Counted from the stretch's first letter, positions 10,680-24,745 are shown. The stretch is DNA of 64,000 nt from Gonocerus acuteangulatus (GCA_946811695.1 OX328123.1:43303335-43367334); one strand, 5' to 3'. Numbers and translations: made by a program. Notes: generated by a model not told the origin, from the letters alone.

Positions 10680-11640
10680 ATAATCTGCTTATGTTGTTTT
10701 TTTAAACAAAGTATGTTCTGACAATTGAACCTGTTGTTCTATTTTCTTCTAATCTTTCTACCAAAAGATTAGAATGATTTGACTAAAATTAATGTTCAAG
10801 GTAGCTGAAGAACATATAGTTTGCCGTACTTATAAATTTAGACATTTCTAGTTGTTAAACGTCGCCATCAGATTGTGTCATCGGATTGAAATCATTAGTG
10901 GGTTTCCTCTGTACAGGGAGGAAGGGAACACACTAAAACTGCAGAGTTTTTATTTATTTATTGCCTACAAACTATTACCATACGTGGTAAAAGTACAGGT
11001 ACATCAGATAATGCTGGCAATTTAACCCAACAGATCTCTTGTTAATAGCCTTAAAAATATGGCAAAGACCATGTTTTTAAGATTCTTCACACCCCCCCTC
11101 CCCACTTGCTGCGTTACAGAGACCAAAATATTCCAAATAAGACAATCGGAGAAAGAGAAGAGGAATTTGGAAAAAATATATAGATAAAACACAAACAATT
11201 TTTCTCTTTTTTCTGTTCCCGCCCTAAAAAAAACTTTTTTCATAATTAAATTCCCTGACATTTCCCAGTCTGTGGGAACCCTGTATATGGCAACTGAAGG
11301 AACTGAGGAAAAAATACTCGAACAAATACTGAGTGTCTTAGCATATTTTGTCTCTCCTTTAACTCCTGGCAGATGTATCATCCTGTTTTTCGGAAATTCT
11401 TGTTAAGTGGAACAGAACGCTTACTAAAGTTTCTACAAAAATGGTTCTGAAGTAATTTTTGCAGGGACTATCACAGGTGGAGTAATAAGTGCTTAAAACA
11501 TTAATGTGACATTAATAAAACTAATTTCGTTGCTTTCAACAGTTCTTTGTGTTTATTTTCCTTCGTTTTAAGTGTTTTTTGCTTTTTTAATTGATTTTAT
11601 CTGTAAATTGAATTTTCCAGAAAAAAAAGGAATGTAAAAT
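10680..11640. other. 3' flank of transporter, no further gene seen
   Basis: AT-rich. It probably includes the 3' UTR just after 10679. No motif-bearing frame is visible. Confidence 0.4.
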
Positions 11641-11654
11641 GAGAAACTATTTTA

Positions 11655-11948
11655 CAACTAGGGATAAGAACGGAACCGCGCTAAGATGATGCAGTTCCTG
11701 CGAGTCGGACTTTTTTTTTAGTAATATAGCATTCCAAGCTGAAGTCAAAGAGGCCGAGTGGGTAATTTCCGCTACTGTAAGTTTTCTATGCATATTGGCG
11801 TCTTTTCTTCGTGATTTATTGTTGTAGATGTTTAAATTGTTCACAAAATATTAACTACATCTCCAAGATTTCCAAATGACTCTAGGGATAAGAATGTTTT
11901 GACGCTAAGATGAAGGAGTTCCTGCGAGTCGGGCTTTTTATTAGTATT
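11655..11948. repeat. Dispersed repeat ('GGAACCGCGC' family), two copies
   Basis: Units at 11658-11720 and 11883-11945 share ctagggataagaa, cgctaagatga and agttcctgcgagtcgg followed by a T-run. Similar pieces occur at 38200-38335, 60867-60920 and, more distantly, 36869-36960, 41234-41345, 42390-42510 and 57895-57975. Confidence 0.6.
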
Positions 11949-12393
11949 TATACTTGGGTGTAAAATGAAACCATTTCTAAGATAAGTTAACATATTTTAA
12001 GAAAAGTAAACAAAAAAGTTAAGATTTTTGAACTTCAAAACGATTGATTGGGTTGAATATTTTTTCAAACGTATGATATTGATCCCAACTAAGATAGATA
12101 AATGTTGGCTACACTTGGAGTAGAGGAAAAAGAGCAAAAAAGTTGTTCTACTAACAGACATGAACAGTTACAGACTCTTCATATATTTTTTTTAAATATT
12201 CAAAAAAGGTTGACAAATTGTTTATGCGAATGGTGACCATTCAAAAAACTTACTACAAAAAAGCAGGAATTTTAAGGACCACAATTCTGGGAGAAGACTG
12301 TCCTTGAAAATGTTGGTTGTGTTCCATTGAAGATTGAAGGTCAAATATTAAGAGTTTCTATTCCAAGCTTTCTAGATTATCATGAATAAGTAT

Positions 12394-12412
12394 CAGGGGT
12401 GTATATAGGAAA

Positions 12413-12443
<31 letters not shown>

Positions 12444-12835
12444 CTAGTAGCAACAGAGGATTCGGAAGGGGGGGTTATGCAATACTAACACCCTAGAACT
12501 TTTTTCACTTCTTCTTATTTCTTTCTATGGCAGGGAGTCCATAAAGTAGTACACCGTTCGTTCTGTTTAACTACTTTATTTGAAATCTTTGCCCGACATG
12601 TTTTGTGCTTTGTTTACACCTCTTCAGGGGCTTTCCTTGTTAGGAAGTCCTCTCGTCATGTTCTCTCCGGTGAGTCAGGCATCAATTATTTTTTCTGAAC
12701 TAAGTGATCTTATTAAATTTATTTTTGAGATTTTTATGTCACATTTTTACTGATTAAATCAAAATTTCGGGGGGAGGGGGGGCTGCAGCCTCCTCAGCTC
12801 CCCCTTATATAAGTATTATATGAAGCCCATGATAA
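12394..12835. mobile_element. G-tract MITE interrupted by a hammerhead-bearing insert
   Basis: Left part gtatatagga, G-run and atactaacaccctagaactt; right part aattattttttctgaactaa and ggggggctgcagcc match the uninterrupted MITE at 668-905. The material at about 12500-12683 between them is foreign to the family and contains the ribozyme-like motif at 12591-12631. Confidence 0.6.
12591..12631 (-). ncRNA. Degenerate hammerhead ribozyme motif
   Basis: Minus strand: GCCC, then CUGAAGA, a stem-loop (GGUGU..GCAC), then AAAACAUGUC, then GGGC. Stem I GCCC/GGGC is perfect, the stem III palindrome ACAUGU is present, and cleavage would follow the C. The core GAAA is AAAA here (G12 to A), so this copy is probably inactive. 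Confidence 0.6.
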
Positions 12836-12839
12836 GTAT

Positions 12840-15800
12840 TATATGAAGCAAGCTGAGGTGAGCAGGTTCTACAAGCCAATTATTTCAATATTGAAAAGTA
12901 TTTTCGAAGTTTCTTTCTCTCCTAGCTTAATGCCTTGAGGTTCGAAAAAATAAATTAATGAATAATGACAATTATTTAATTTAATTTTTATTGTATCCTC
13001 TAAAAGTATTACAACCACACATTTGCTTTTAACAATGTGTTCTATCCAAATGTGCTATTATCAAATTAGCTGGAAACACTTCATGGATAAAAACATCTTG
13101 GGAGCTGTGATATATTTTTGGATTTATTATAACTACTAATATCTCTTGATAATAATTTTGACTACATTTATTATATATTGTTCTTAGAATACCAATTTTG
13201 AAAAAAATAAAAATAAAATTTCATCACAATTTCTCTCTAGACAAATAAATGTTTTATTGACTAGTTGCTAAAAGTTCCTTAAGTCTGCTGCACTTTTTAT
13301 AATATAAACAAAAATTGAAAGCAGAATTATGAAAATGTACTGCAAAGCAAAGCACCTTTCCATTTTAGAAATTTAACTCCCTTTACATTTTTATCATAAT
13401 TCTGATGAATCATAATTGTGTTCTGTGGGATTTTGAATCATAATTCTTTTAAAAAAAGTAATCTTATGAGATTTTTTTGTTCGGATTGCTTTTTATCCAC
13501 AAGGACACAATATGAACTCTCAAATTCTCTAACTATGTAGGTTGTACCTAAAATAATGTATAATGAAGATGAATGCAACTAAAACATGTTCATAAGAAGT
13601 AAAAATTTCGTTTAGGACTAATAGCAACAAAACATAAACTTTTTTTATACATTGATTCTATTAGTTATATTTGTACACAGAAACCGGTTGGATTATGCTT
13701 AGACATGTGCTGTGTATATTTATCAGCATTCTAATACAGTAAAAATGTGAATTTGCATTGTAAATTAATTGTTGCTGGATGGTGCGGGGAGGCGAAGTTT
13801 GCATGAGTTTGTAATGTATAAAGAAAGATCAGATCATTCTAAAATAAATAACACCTAAAAGTTGCTTTTGTACCACTCGTGATGCTTCAAAAATATTGTG
13901 TTAATCTAAAACAAAATCACCTATAGAGGAACTGGCTCTTTCTTTATCCATTACACGTGATATACATATTGATGCACATACACGTTTATCATATCCATGA
14001 GTAAATATGAATACACTATAACCGAACAACCTTGGGATATTTAATTATATATAAAAAAAATATTACAGTCTTCATTAAATATGTAGTACTTATTTTGATT
14101 TAGATTTATAAAATTATTTATAGTTGTTTAACACATTTTTTATTACCTTTTTAATCAGCTATAACAAATTATTTGTGATTGGAGAGAAAAAGGAGAAAAA
14201 TATTCGTTAATTTGATTAATATTGTTAGATAAAATGTGTTTTGTTTTTGAAAGACGCACATTTAGTACAGTGCCCTGATATTTAATGAAATTGGTTAAAA
14301 ACTTAAAAATATTACAGTGCTATTTTTTATTTTACCAAAGCTGAGCTAACATTAGCAAAAGAACAAATGAAAATGTTAGTTTAGATGCAAAAGGTGTAAT
14401 GATCTTGAGCAATTCAATCCAAAAATATGATTAGTTAATAAATATTTTTTGGCAGGGATAGCGTGCGTTTTGATTACCTCAAATGAAGGCTCAAGAGTAT
14501 GCTGTATTCACCATGATAAATCATGAAATTTAATATAATTCTAGACGTTATACTCATAACATATTTAAACAATCACAAATAAACTCTTTCTATAAAAACA
14601 ACAATTTTTTATTATTAACAACCTTGGCCTTTTTGGCCAGTCTAGTAAACGTTTCAAACATTTATCGTAAGAGCATTTCTTCAAAAATGTAAGAAAAAGC
14701 TTTCTTACTTATAAATTATTTTTATTTTTAACAATGTGAGAAAATATATTTTAAAATAGTAATTATTTATAAAGTATAAATCCATTTCTCCTCCTTTAAT
14801 GTAAAAATAAGTGTTCCATTGTAGCTTTTCTTTTCATTCATTATTCTTATTGAACATAACAATGAATTATGTAACATTAAAAATAATATACAAAATTTAT
14901 TTTGTAATTTTTCTATTCTATTAAAAATTGAATCAAACAAAGTGAAAAAATATTATATGTAAAAATACAATTCCACCAGAGCTTATGAATAACATGTGTT
15001 CTTTAGGTGCATCAAACGACAAAGCTATTTGATTAGAATATAAGGTAAAAATTATAATATATTTATGTTTATGCATTATTAAAAATAAAAACAATTAGAG
15101 TATAAATGTTGTAAAATGTGTAATGTTCTTCAAATTACAAATGATTTGATGGCCAGTAGAACTAATGCTGTAGATTTTTGGGTCAACATAAGATTCTCAG
15201 TTTGTTTTTGTTTTTTCATTCTCTGTGGAGGAACAATGAACACGCTTTTAAACTTTACAAGAAATAATACCTTCTTCAAGTTTTTTTATTTTTGTCTGTG
15301 AAACAATGCAGATAAATGATTGCTCTTTATTTTTCTTTTATAAGCATTTACCCAAAGATACATTTATCTGGGTCACAGGTTAGTGCAGTAAATATTGTGG
15401 AGATGTGATTTAAAAAAAAAAAAAACTACATTCCAATAAAGTCCAACTCTGTGTGTTTCTGTATTTTTAATTTTTTGAAGATAATTTGATAAAAATTGGT
15501 GAATTTATGGCTACAATAAAAGGCGAATATAATGATAAAAAAAAAATAATAATACATACAATGAAAGTAAATTGAATTTGATTAAAAAAAGTTGTTTAAC
15601 CATTAATTTCATCAAAACATTCTTGGAAATATGCTATAATATTGGGAAAACCAATATTATAATGAATTGAAGATAGCATTGAGGTGATAAGAAGTCAAGG
15701 GATGGTTGGAATTCTGATTTTTCTCCTAGCAGAATCTCGGACATCCCTTGATATATCGATACTAAAATTGTTATATGCTTAGTTTTTTAATCGATCCCTT

Positions 15801-16580
15801 ATATATCAACATAGCATTTCCTTATTTAAGATACCAGAATCAACAACGCTTTGAGTGACCTCATCTTTTCTAATTAAGTACTTGCTCAGTTCAGTATACG
15901 CCTATTCTGTCTGAACAACTGTATACTCCCCGGGACATTTGTACTGAAAAAATCCAATATTTATGAAGATTTGTAGCCAAATTTGTTTGCATATTGACTT
16001 ATTTAAGCTATAGGAATAATATTTCAATGGTTCATGAAATTGGTTTTTCATCCATTATAGATGTGACTGGGAGGAAAATTTCTCACAGAGCAATGGATAT
16101 TACTCATACATATTACTGGAGACATTATCACAGCTGGCATATTTATTTTAGAAATTTATTACTCTGCTTTTAATTAAGCCCCACCCAACAAAAATAATTC
16201 CCATATTGTGTCCACAATATACAAACCCAAAATACTCTAAAGGATATTCTTTTTCTTTTTTCAATTTCCAGAATAATTATGAAAACATAAATATCTTCAC
16301 CTCAAATAAAATAAAATAGTAGCTTTAAACAAATCTAATAAATAATAATTCTTGAATTATCCAAGAAAAACCAAAGGCACAATGTGGAGGAAAGATCAAC
16401 TCTCTTGATAAAACTATTTCCGAGTAATTAAACAAATGCAACATAAAATTATGTTTATTGAAGGAGAAATAATTCAATCTTCCTATGAATTCTTCTTTAT
16501 ACAAAAACCCTTCATCTCATCTTTGGGATCTATAACAACAATACATAATGCCACTAAAAGTATTGAGTCTATAGAGTTCT
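12840..16580. other. AT-rich intergenic DNA, no gene recognised
   Basis: Very AT-rich with many stops in all frames. The longest frames (about 60 codons) carry no motif. A gaggtgataagaagtcaa segment at about 15680 recurs at about 1280 and in similar form at about 42900, showing that old repeats are present. Confidence 0.4.
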
Positions 16581-16639
16581 AGAGGACTGGAATGCGAAAT
16601 TGGGTACTAAAGATTTTATTTATTAATGTCATGGTTAAA

Positions 16640-16812
16640 GGGTCGGAACCAAATGCCCAACCAGCCATTAATGGTACCCTGCAAAGGGGAAAGTCATGCG
16701 GCCAGGCATTTTACTGGCCTGTATCATCTCTAGTGCACCATATGATCAAGAATCAGATATATACACTGTATGTGTCTTTCTGAGTCCTTAGAGCCAGTTA
16801 GGGAAAGGTTGT
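16640..16812 (+). mobile_element. SINE family 2, body fragment
   Basis: Contains aatgcccaaccagcc, taatggtaccctgcaaagg and tagtgcaccatatgatcaag, matching the body of the SINE at 10057-10422. Head and T-tail are absent. Confidence 0.6.
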
Positions 16813-18039
16813 TTTATAAAAAAGAATTTGTGGAAAGGCATAAAGTATTTATCTTTGAAAATTTGAGGAACACCACTTCTGGCATCAACCCTTCCAGAAA
16901 AAATTGAACTATGTATTCTTCCTATGAAATACCCTGAATAGAGTTTTGGCAACTCTGCCTAGCCCACTCTTGAGAATGATTGAAAACTCACTTATTATAG
17001 AGGTATTTTTACCCATTAAAATTTACTTTTTACTAATCAGGCATAAAATATTGTCAAAAAGTGGGTTAGGATGTTTTACCTCAAAAAGATTATACTTTTC
17101 TTTTATAACAAACAGGTAAGCTACATTGATTAATATTGTGTTATAAAAAATATATAATAATATATTGCTCTTCAAAAACGTAAAACTAACTCATTTGTAG
17201 TATTCATAATGTGAACTTGTAATTAAAAAAAAAAAATATAATAATTTGGATAGATCACACTCAAATAATACAGTGTTAATTTTATTTTGCAATGCAAATA
17301 TAGAGTTATAAAATCCATCTCATATTCCTCCTCTTTTGATTCCAAATGAGCAAGATTACATATACATATAAATTGCTCTCTACTTATTTGGCAAACGAGC
17401 TATCTAGTTTCTTATTCTATATACTGATAGAATATATATTCATTACATTTATCATATCTATGAAAATTCAAGAATGTATCACACTCTTTGGTTAAACCAT
17501 ATAACATCAATCTATAACATTTAAATATAACTTTTATATTGATTTAGATAAACACCTTGTAGTAACAAGATTTCATGAGGCTTTCAAGCCAATCATTAGA
17601 TGAACACTAATATATTTTTAAATAGGAATGTCTAGAAGGACCATTATAAGTGAATTTTAATATAAGCATAATGAGAAATATTAATATTAAACTCATTTTT
17701 GATTATAATTTATAATTCTACACAATTAAAAAATAAAACATTGCCACTTTAATTTTGTAATCGAGAAAATTGAATTTGCCTTATTGTGCTTTGAATTCAT
17801 CTTGTTCTGATTTATACTCTAGGCAGATTTTTTAAACATGATCACCCTTTTCTAAGCAACATAAATGCAGTGTTTTTCTTCTTGATGACGATTTTAGCCT
17901 GTTCAGATAAACCCAGGAGTTTACTTGCACAAGCGCGAAGATTTGGGCGGGAATTTCTACCTGCATTCTCTCATCTGTTTCACGTTTTGCAAAGCCTTTT
18001 AATGATCAAACACTTAACTTGAATGAGTATAACAACTCA

Positions 18040-18411
18040 TTATGTCTCATTTAGGAGCAGGAAAGGCTTTGAGAGGCCAGGCAAGGGAGGTAGTGTTTAA
18101 TGTCTAATACATAGCCAAAGCAAAGGCTGAAAACAATTTAAACTATAATGTTGCCGATTCCACAATCGAGGCGGCTGAGGTAATGGTCGAAAACTGATAA
18201 GGTTATAACAGGGAGTTCTTCCCGCTATTTTTTAGAAATATAGGCCCCGCCCCTTCCCTCTATTTACCCATCCAACTACTCCATCAAATTGAACAGGCTA
18301 TAGTTAAAATTGTTTTCAGCATTAGCTTTGGCTGATTCCTGATAAACATTAAACACTATCTCCCTTGCCTGACCTCTCAAAGCCTTCCCTGGTCCTAAAC
18401 AAGACATAATT
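18040..18411. repeat. Inverted repeat with arms of about 110 bp
   Basis: 18040-18150 (including ggctttgagaggccaggcaa and aagcaaaggctgaaaacaat) is the imperfect reverse complement of 18298-18411. A 147-bp centre contains unrelated sequence. Probably a foldback MITE; no target duplication was identified. Confidence 0.7.
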
Positions 18412-18419
18412 TTTATTGA

Positions 18420-20183
18420 GTTCAACTGAGCGTGTTGTTTATTGAAATAGTAATGCAAATGGCGGAACTGTCGGGAATATTTCCCTCAGAATTTCGCGGA
18501 TGTGGGATTGAACTATTCCATCTAACTAAATGGGCTATAGCTAGGATAGTTACCTTCTGTGCATTATAGCTTATATTCTTGGATATTCAAAATATTTCAT
18601 TGTCTCTATTTATGTTGCATCAAATTGGCACTATTCCTGGATATAAGAATAAAATTGTATTAGAAAAAAATGAAGATTTCAGTTTAGCTTTAAGTGTTTT
18701 TAGTTCTTACAACAGTTCATCTAAAACATTACTTTTGTTTCATACATGCATCCAGGGCCCCTGAGAGAAATTGTGGGCCCCTGTCCAAATAACTTCACAG
18801 GCCCATTAACCACGCCTCTATTAAAATTACCAAAAACTATTAATGGAATTATTTAAAACTTCCATTTCTCTATAAAATTAAATTGAATACATTAGAAATT
18901 GAACAGAGTAGAAAATGGTCGCTATATTACTTTGTTATTTCAAATAATAATGCAAGGCCCCTCTGACCAATGGTCCTCTGTGCTCCTTGCGGAGGTCTTG
19001 CATGTATCTATCATTAAGAGTCTAAGTGAAAATATATTAAATTTTTTATTAGTTTTCTGGCCTGGAAGGCTTTTATCACTTCCATTAGTATTTGATAACT
19101 ACTGCACTGTGCAGATAACTTTCCTTGAAGAATACACTTTAAAACTTGTTTTGCAATGCATTAAGTGTATACAATGCAAAATTAGAGTAGATTTAATTAG
19201 GTTTGTTCGAAGAGACATCCTTACTAGATTAGCAAATCCAATTTTCTTATAGACAGTAACAAATAAATAAACAATTCATTATGAACATTTATATAAAACA
19301 GATTGCTTTAGTTTTATTTCACCTTAATATTTGATAAAATATAATCCACTAAATTTTTTAAAAATATATATTGACCATTTTAATAAATAAAACATTTTGT
19401 ACATTAGAATTATTTAAAAAATAATCAATCAGTGTAAACATGTTATTACTCGTCCTTTGCAAGAGAGTGTTCTTCAGAGTGGGTAGCTCTGGCTGCATGT
19501 GTTTGTATTTTTAAAATTTATTTTTACTAACATGTTTTTTAGTGGCCTACCATTCTGTTAAAACTGACATTTTTTAAAATACATATTAGGAACTTTTGCA
19601 TGAACAGCATTCTAGTACAGAAGTTATAAACCCAAAGTAAAAGTATTTTTAGTTGACTTAAAACAATTTTCCTAGCTAATCAAATCCTCAAAATGTAGGC
19701 CTCTTCCTAGACATATTATGAGTAATTCTTCTAGAGTGAAGTCACTTAGGAATTTTGTTCTTTATTTTCAATTTAATCACTTTCTTACTTGTTTTTGATT
19801 ATTATTATTATTCGAGGGGCAAAGGCCATAAAAGATGGTGTCTAAAAAGGTTATTCTCATTTGTTATATTTGGGCAGCCCTCTTTATTTTGTTACAAATA
19901 AAGAATTTCTTCTTTATTTGGTGATATTAATTTTATCTACCTTATAATACTATTTTATTTTTACATTTTTTCCCTGTCACAGCCAATGACAAGAACAAGT
20001 TGACACACAAAAAAAAATTATTGTACATACTTTTGAGATATTTTGGCAAACAATGATAATAACAAAAAAAGATGAATTGGCAAAATAAATAAATATTTGT
20101 GATTAAGTGAATAATAGCTTAATAATCAAAATTGAATATGTTTGTGATAAGAATTAGATAATTTTAACCAGAAAGGAACAAGC

Positions 20184-20221
<38 letters not shown>

Positions 20222-23200
20222 ATGTTTTGACTCCTCTAAGGTATTTATTACTGCAGAAATGATATTCTAAATAGAACCTAAGTAAAAATAGTTTGGAATT
20301 ATTGTATAATTGTAGTAGAAGATATTAAAAAAAAAAAATAAAAAAAAAAAAAAAATTGACTGACTCTAAGTGAGGCTATAATTGTAAGAGTAGTTTCCCC
20401 AAACGTCGATACTGTACCTTCATCTCTTTCCGATTAATATAATCCAATTCTCTAGTAATGTTTCAATGAGCTCCTCTATCCTTTGCATATTAACAAGGAT
20501 ATTAATTAATTAATTTGAATTATCCAAATTCATCTTTCTTAAAAAAATCTGTTGAGTACAATGAATATAAAATGTACTGTTTGTGGCAAATGAACATCAG
20601 TTTTCACAGAGAAAATTGAAGTTCTTTTCTTATACTTATAATTTGTTTTTATATTATTCTTTTGTATCATTTTTTTAAAAAAAAAACACCTAATGATTCT
20701 TTTATTTTTTATATTTCATGTGCTTAGATTTATTCACTGTGCTTTTGAATAATTTGACTAGATGAACTCCTATTCTGATCATCATGTAGCTCCGGGATGA
20801 AAGACAAATTGCTGACTCTTAGGAATATAAATCAAGAAAAGTAAATATTTTTTATTTTTCATAAAAATCAAATTATTTTATTATATTTCAATAAAATCAT
20901 ATATATTTTGAAAGAAACATATATCATAACAGCCATGATAATAAAGTACAAAACAGGTCTTTCTTTTCTACAATAGTGGACATACTATAGGCGAAAACAA
21001 TATAGATAACCGGTGTACTGTAAATTTGCAGTGAACGAATAAATCGATTTGTGAAATTTTAATTATGCACTTAAAAAATCAACATTTTTCTTAAAGCCAA
21101 CTTAAAGCCAAAATGGCAGCTCCCTAGAGTGGATGCTGGACTGGATCTTTTATAAAAGAAAGGTTATATATATATATATATATATATAAATTAATTGACT
21201 TGTCGAATTATACTTCTTTTTCTAAATTTCAGTGTAAATATTCTACAATAATCATTCTGCATAATAAAAAAAATCAATCAGTCTCGAATAATTTACCTAC
21301 TCTAAAATTAATTAATGAATTTAAACCGCATTTTAAAAAAAAATACTTTTAACAAGTGGTTATAAGTGATTAAATGGGAAGCATTGTATATTACACAAAT
21401 GATTATTTACATAGGAGTTGTCCTGGAAATGGAATAAAAATATACAAGATTATAAGCCAGTGGATTTAATATGTGAAGTACGATCTACTACTATTAGGAA
21501 AGATTACTAAGGAATATTTATTTTCAGAAGTATATGCTCATTATTATTGATTATGATAGAAATAAATATTAAATAATAATATTTTTTTCTATGGAGAATT
21601 CATTTTTCAAACTTCAATTCATGAAACACAATTCACACAATTAACTGTATATATTGTTCAACTTAGCTTCTGAGCCTTTCAAGAAGCTGAGAATACTTGA
21701 AGAAGAAATGATTTAATTTTTATTGGTTGTATTAAAATAAAATAAAAAAAAAAAAAAAAAAAATACGTTATTTTCTGACATTTTTCGGAGTGGGGCTTGG
21801 GATGTTATATTCATTTTTGACTCGAAGGTTGAATTCAATTTTTTTTTTTATATTTGCTTAGATATGCTGTTACTGCTGGATTTAGAAAACATTTACTAGT
21901 TTTCTAACATTTTAGAAAAGAATATACTAGTGATAGTATATCTGGTGAAAATGCTCTTAGAGCGAAGGAAGGAAAGAAGGAAATATTAATTTTGAAGCAT
22001 TCAAAATTAATATTATTAGCACTAATGATTTACTTTGTACTGTGGTGCTTGATAATTGTCATTTCTTGCGGTTGCTTAATGGGCCCATATTCTTTAATGA
22101 GGAACTTTGTGGCCGTTATTCGACAAATAATATTTTTAAAAACAAAAAACCACATAATAACATAATATTAGGTATTATTGGGTTGGTTTATTTGGCACAA
22201 ATTACATTATTTGTTGTGAATAATGGCTCCAGAATGTGAATTTCTAAATAGACAATATAAGAAGTCTACGACAAAATATTAAATATTTATCACTTTGGAT
22301 ATTTTACATGACAATCAGGCCAGTTATTATAGTTACAATATATTTGTAAGCTAATAATTCAGGTTATTTTGGCAGTTTTGGAATTCATTTATTTGTTTAT
22401 AACAGTGCTTTAGATCTTTTGAATTGCATATAAAGATGAGAGAGGAATCCCACTGAAGCAGTGGTTTTAAACAGATGTATGCTTGCTGAACCTCTCTTCA
22501 TGGAAAAGCTAGTATCAACAAAAGTATTTTAAGAAGATAATTGGCAATTTGCATAGACTCCTTCACAACTTGTGGAATTCTAGGCACTTCTATATTTTAT
22601 TTTCCTACAAATAATTTATTAATATGTACTGGTTTCATTGTAAGACAAATAATAATTCTAAATGTATATAATCATTTCAAGAATAATTAAATGACCACAG
22701 AATTAAATATTTTCATAACTTTAGATATTTCAAAACTACTTTTTCTTCAGCTACTAATTGTTGCTACAGTAATTTAGATATAAATAAATTATCAAAACAG
22801 TTTGAATTAAAATGTTGTCATACATTAAAAATTATATGAAAATTTGTTCTTTATTAAAAATAAAAATAAGACAAAATTAATTGCAGAATTTTTAAAAAAT
22901 ATATCAATTACTGAAATGGAAACAATACACACAAATTTACAAGCAAACACACACACACACAGAGTTGTTGTGATGCATAAACATCAGGGCAATGGACACA
23001 TACATTAATTTCTTCCATCAAAACATGGAGAGAAAGGACGCATGGAGAAGTAGATTTTTATCTAACTCAAATGCTAACTGGGCATGGTTGTTTCTGAGCA
23101 CATCTAACTCAATTTAAGTTAGTTGAGGAAGCGTTATGCCCAACGTGCGTGACAATAGATGAGACTGCGGAACATGGGTTCTTCGAGTACTCGAGATTTT

Positions 23201-23460
23201 CCAGCGAAAAGGATGAATTAGACAGAAAACTAGGTGAGCCCTTGAAACCACAAAATCTGGTCAGACTAATCCTTGCTAATACATCGCTAGAACTGGGAGG
23301 TTGTTTCAGAATTCGCTGCTTTCATCGGTAAGAAGTTCCGGACTGAAGAACGAAAAGAAAAGACTAAAAAAGTAGTCTACTAATGAAGAAGGCTTATGGC
23401 CAACTCCCTGAGATGTATAGGGAGGTGGTTTTTTAGAGAGTAGGAATCTCACACTGTTGT
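18420..23460. other. AT-rich intergenic DNA, no gene recognised
   Basis: Contains only short runs and microsatellites: T-run 20188-20217, A-runs at about 20327-20355 and 21746-21762, (TA) at about 21166-21188, and (CA) at about 22949-22961. Frames of 60-117 codons show no motif. Confidence 0.4.
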
Positions 23461-23468
23461 GGCTGTGT

Positions 23469-24119
23469 TAGTGTTGTAAAAGAGCGCGCCTTTGAGGCTA
23501 GAAGGCGCGGCTCGTAAAAGCTCGAGCTCTCAGAGCTTGGACAGGGCTCGATAGAAGGCGCGAGCCTTGAAGGCTCGGCTTAGTAGAAGGTGCGAGCCTT
23601 GAAGGCTCGGCTTAGTAGAAGGTGCGAGCCTTGAAGGCTCGCCTCGGGAGAAGGCGCATGCTTTGGAGCCTTTTACTTTTCATTTCCAAAATGGCGGACG
23701 GCGGGCAAACAGCTGTTTCATGAAATATACTTTAGTAGATTCGTCCTAAATTCATTCCGCCACATTGAAATTATTCGCTGGCATTTAAATTTACCATTTC
23801 ATTGATAAACTAATTATATGGATCACTAATTGGGTAAAAATAGTAACTTTTCCTAAAAAATAAACTCTTCTGTGAGACGGTGATGGCAACACTGTCTTAC
23901 TACAACTATACTATTATAACCGTGCTTGCCAAAGTTCTACCTTCCCAGGGCTCCAAGGCCGAGCCTTCAAGGCTCGATGGAGAACCTTCAGGGCTTGATA
24001 AGGTTAGGCTGAAGCCTCACTCCGGAGCCTTCATCGAGCCCTCAAAGCTCCGGCTGTAGAGGTTAGATTCAAGGTTCAGGCGTCAAGCCTCTAGTCAGGG
24101 CTCGCTTTTAACAACACTA
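23469..24119. mobile_element. hAT-type foldback MITE with perfect 8-bp TSD
   Basis: Ends are TAGTGTTGTAAAAG and its inverse CTTTTAACAACACTA. Flanks 23461-23468 and 24120-24127 are both GGCTGTGT, a perfect 8-bp target site duplication as made by hAT transposases. The GC-rich interior is unlike the surroundings. It includes three direct copies of a roughly 32-bp unit (gcgagccttgaaggctcggc) at about 23535-23645 and related inverted units near the right end. No transposase is encoded. Confidence 0.88.
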
Positions 24120-24334
24120 GGCTGTGTCCTCTTTGTCTCATGAAAGATTTTTCCACTACCCTATTAAAAAAATAAAAATAAATAAATAATTTTTATTTTT
24201 ATGATTCTCGTCAAATACTAATAAGTGACACATTTTCAGTTGGGGGGCTGATATTTTGTGTCAAGGTCTCATCACTCATAGTAGCTGACCAACCCTCTTC
24301 TGCTCTTTCGAAGAAACATTGTAATAATACTAAG

Positions 24335-24535
24335 AAGAAAGGAAGAGAGTGTGGCTAAGAGATACAGTAATGTACTGAAGGACTTGAGTTCAAACATTCT
24401 ACACGCTCTAAAGATCTTAATCCTCATGTCCTTGTACAGTAGTTGGAGTGAGGTCTCAAGCCATCCCTAGGCGCTCTCAACCTACTCCTCTTTAATGGGC
24501 TCCAGCAAAGGGAAAATCAGGAGGCCACAAAATCT
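24335..24535 (+). mobile_element. SINE family 2, diverged copy
   Basis: Has a B-box-like gacttgagttcaaac, then gtctcaagccatccctaggc, aatgggctccagcaaagg and aaaatcaggaggcc, parallel to 10057-10422. Confidence 0.6.
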
Positions 24536-24580
24536 CTATAGTTATGAACTTAATAAATAAACTAATAACACTAAACATGG

Positions 24581-24745
24581 GTCTCCCCGTGGTCTAGTGG
24601 CTAACGTCTTAGATTCTCATGCGGGAGATGGGCGTTTGAGTCCCTCCAGCCGCAGGCATTTTTCTAATCTCAGGGCCGTTGAGAAGGTTTCTTGCCACGC
24701 CATGGTTTCTGTAGCGCTAATGGCCCAACAGTCAGTGCACCATAA
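24581..24745 (+). mobile_element. tRNA-derived SINE, family 3
   Basis: Head gtctccccgtggtctagtgg followed by ctaacg, and a B-box-like gcgtttgagtccc, resembling a tRNA-Glu-like head. The tail with ctaatggcccaacagtcag shows this is a SINE, not a functional tRNA: the acceptor stem does not close. Confidence 0.6.

Noticed and set aside
22949..22975. CRISPR-like array or other direct-repeat locus
   Set aside because: Only a short CA microsatellite. No spacer-repeat array exists anywhere in this eukaryotic window.
24581..24655. Functional tRNA-Glu-like gene
   Set aside because: The head resembles a tRNA, but the acceptor stem is not closed and a SINE-type body follows.
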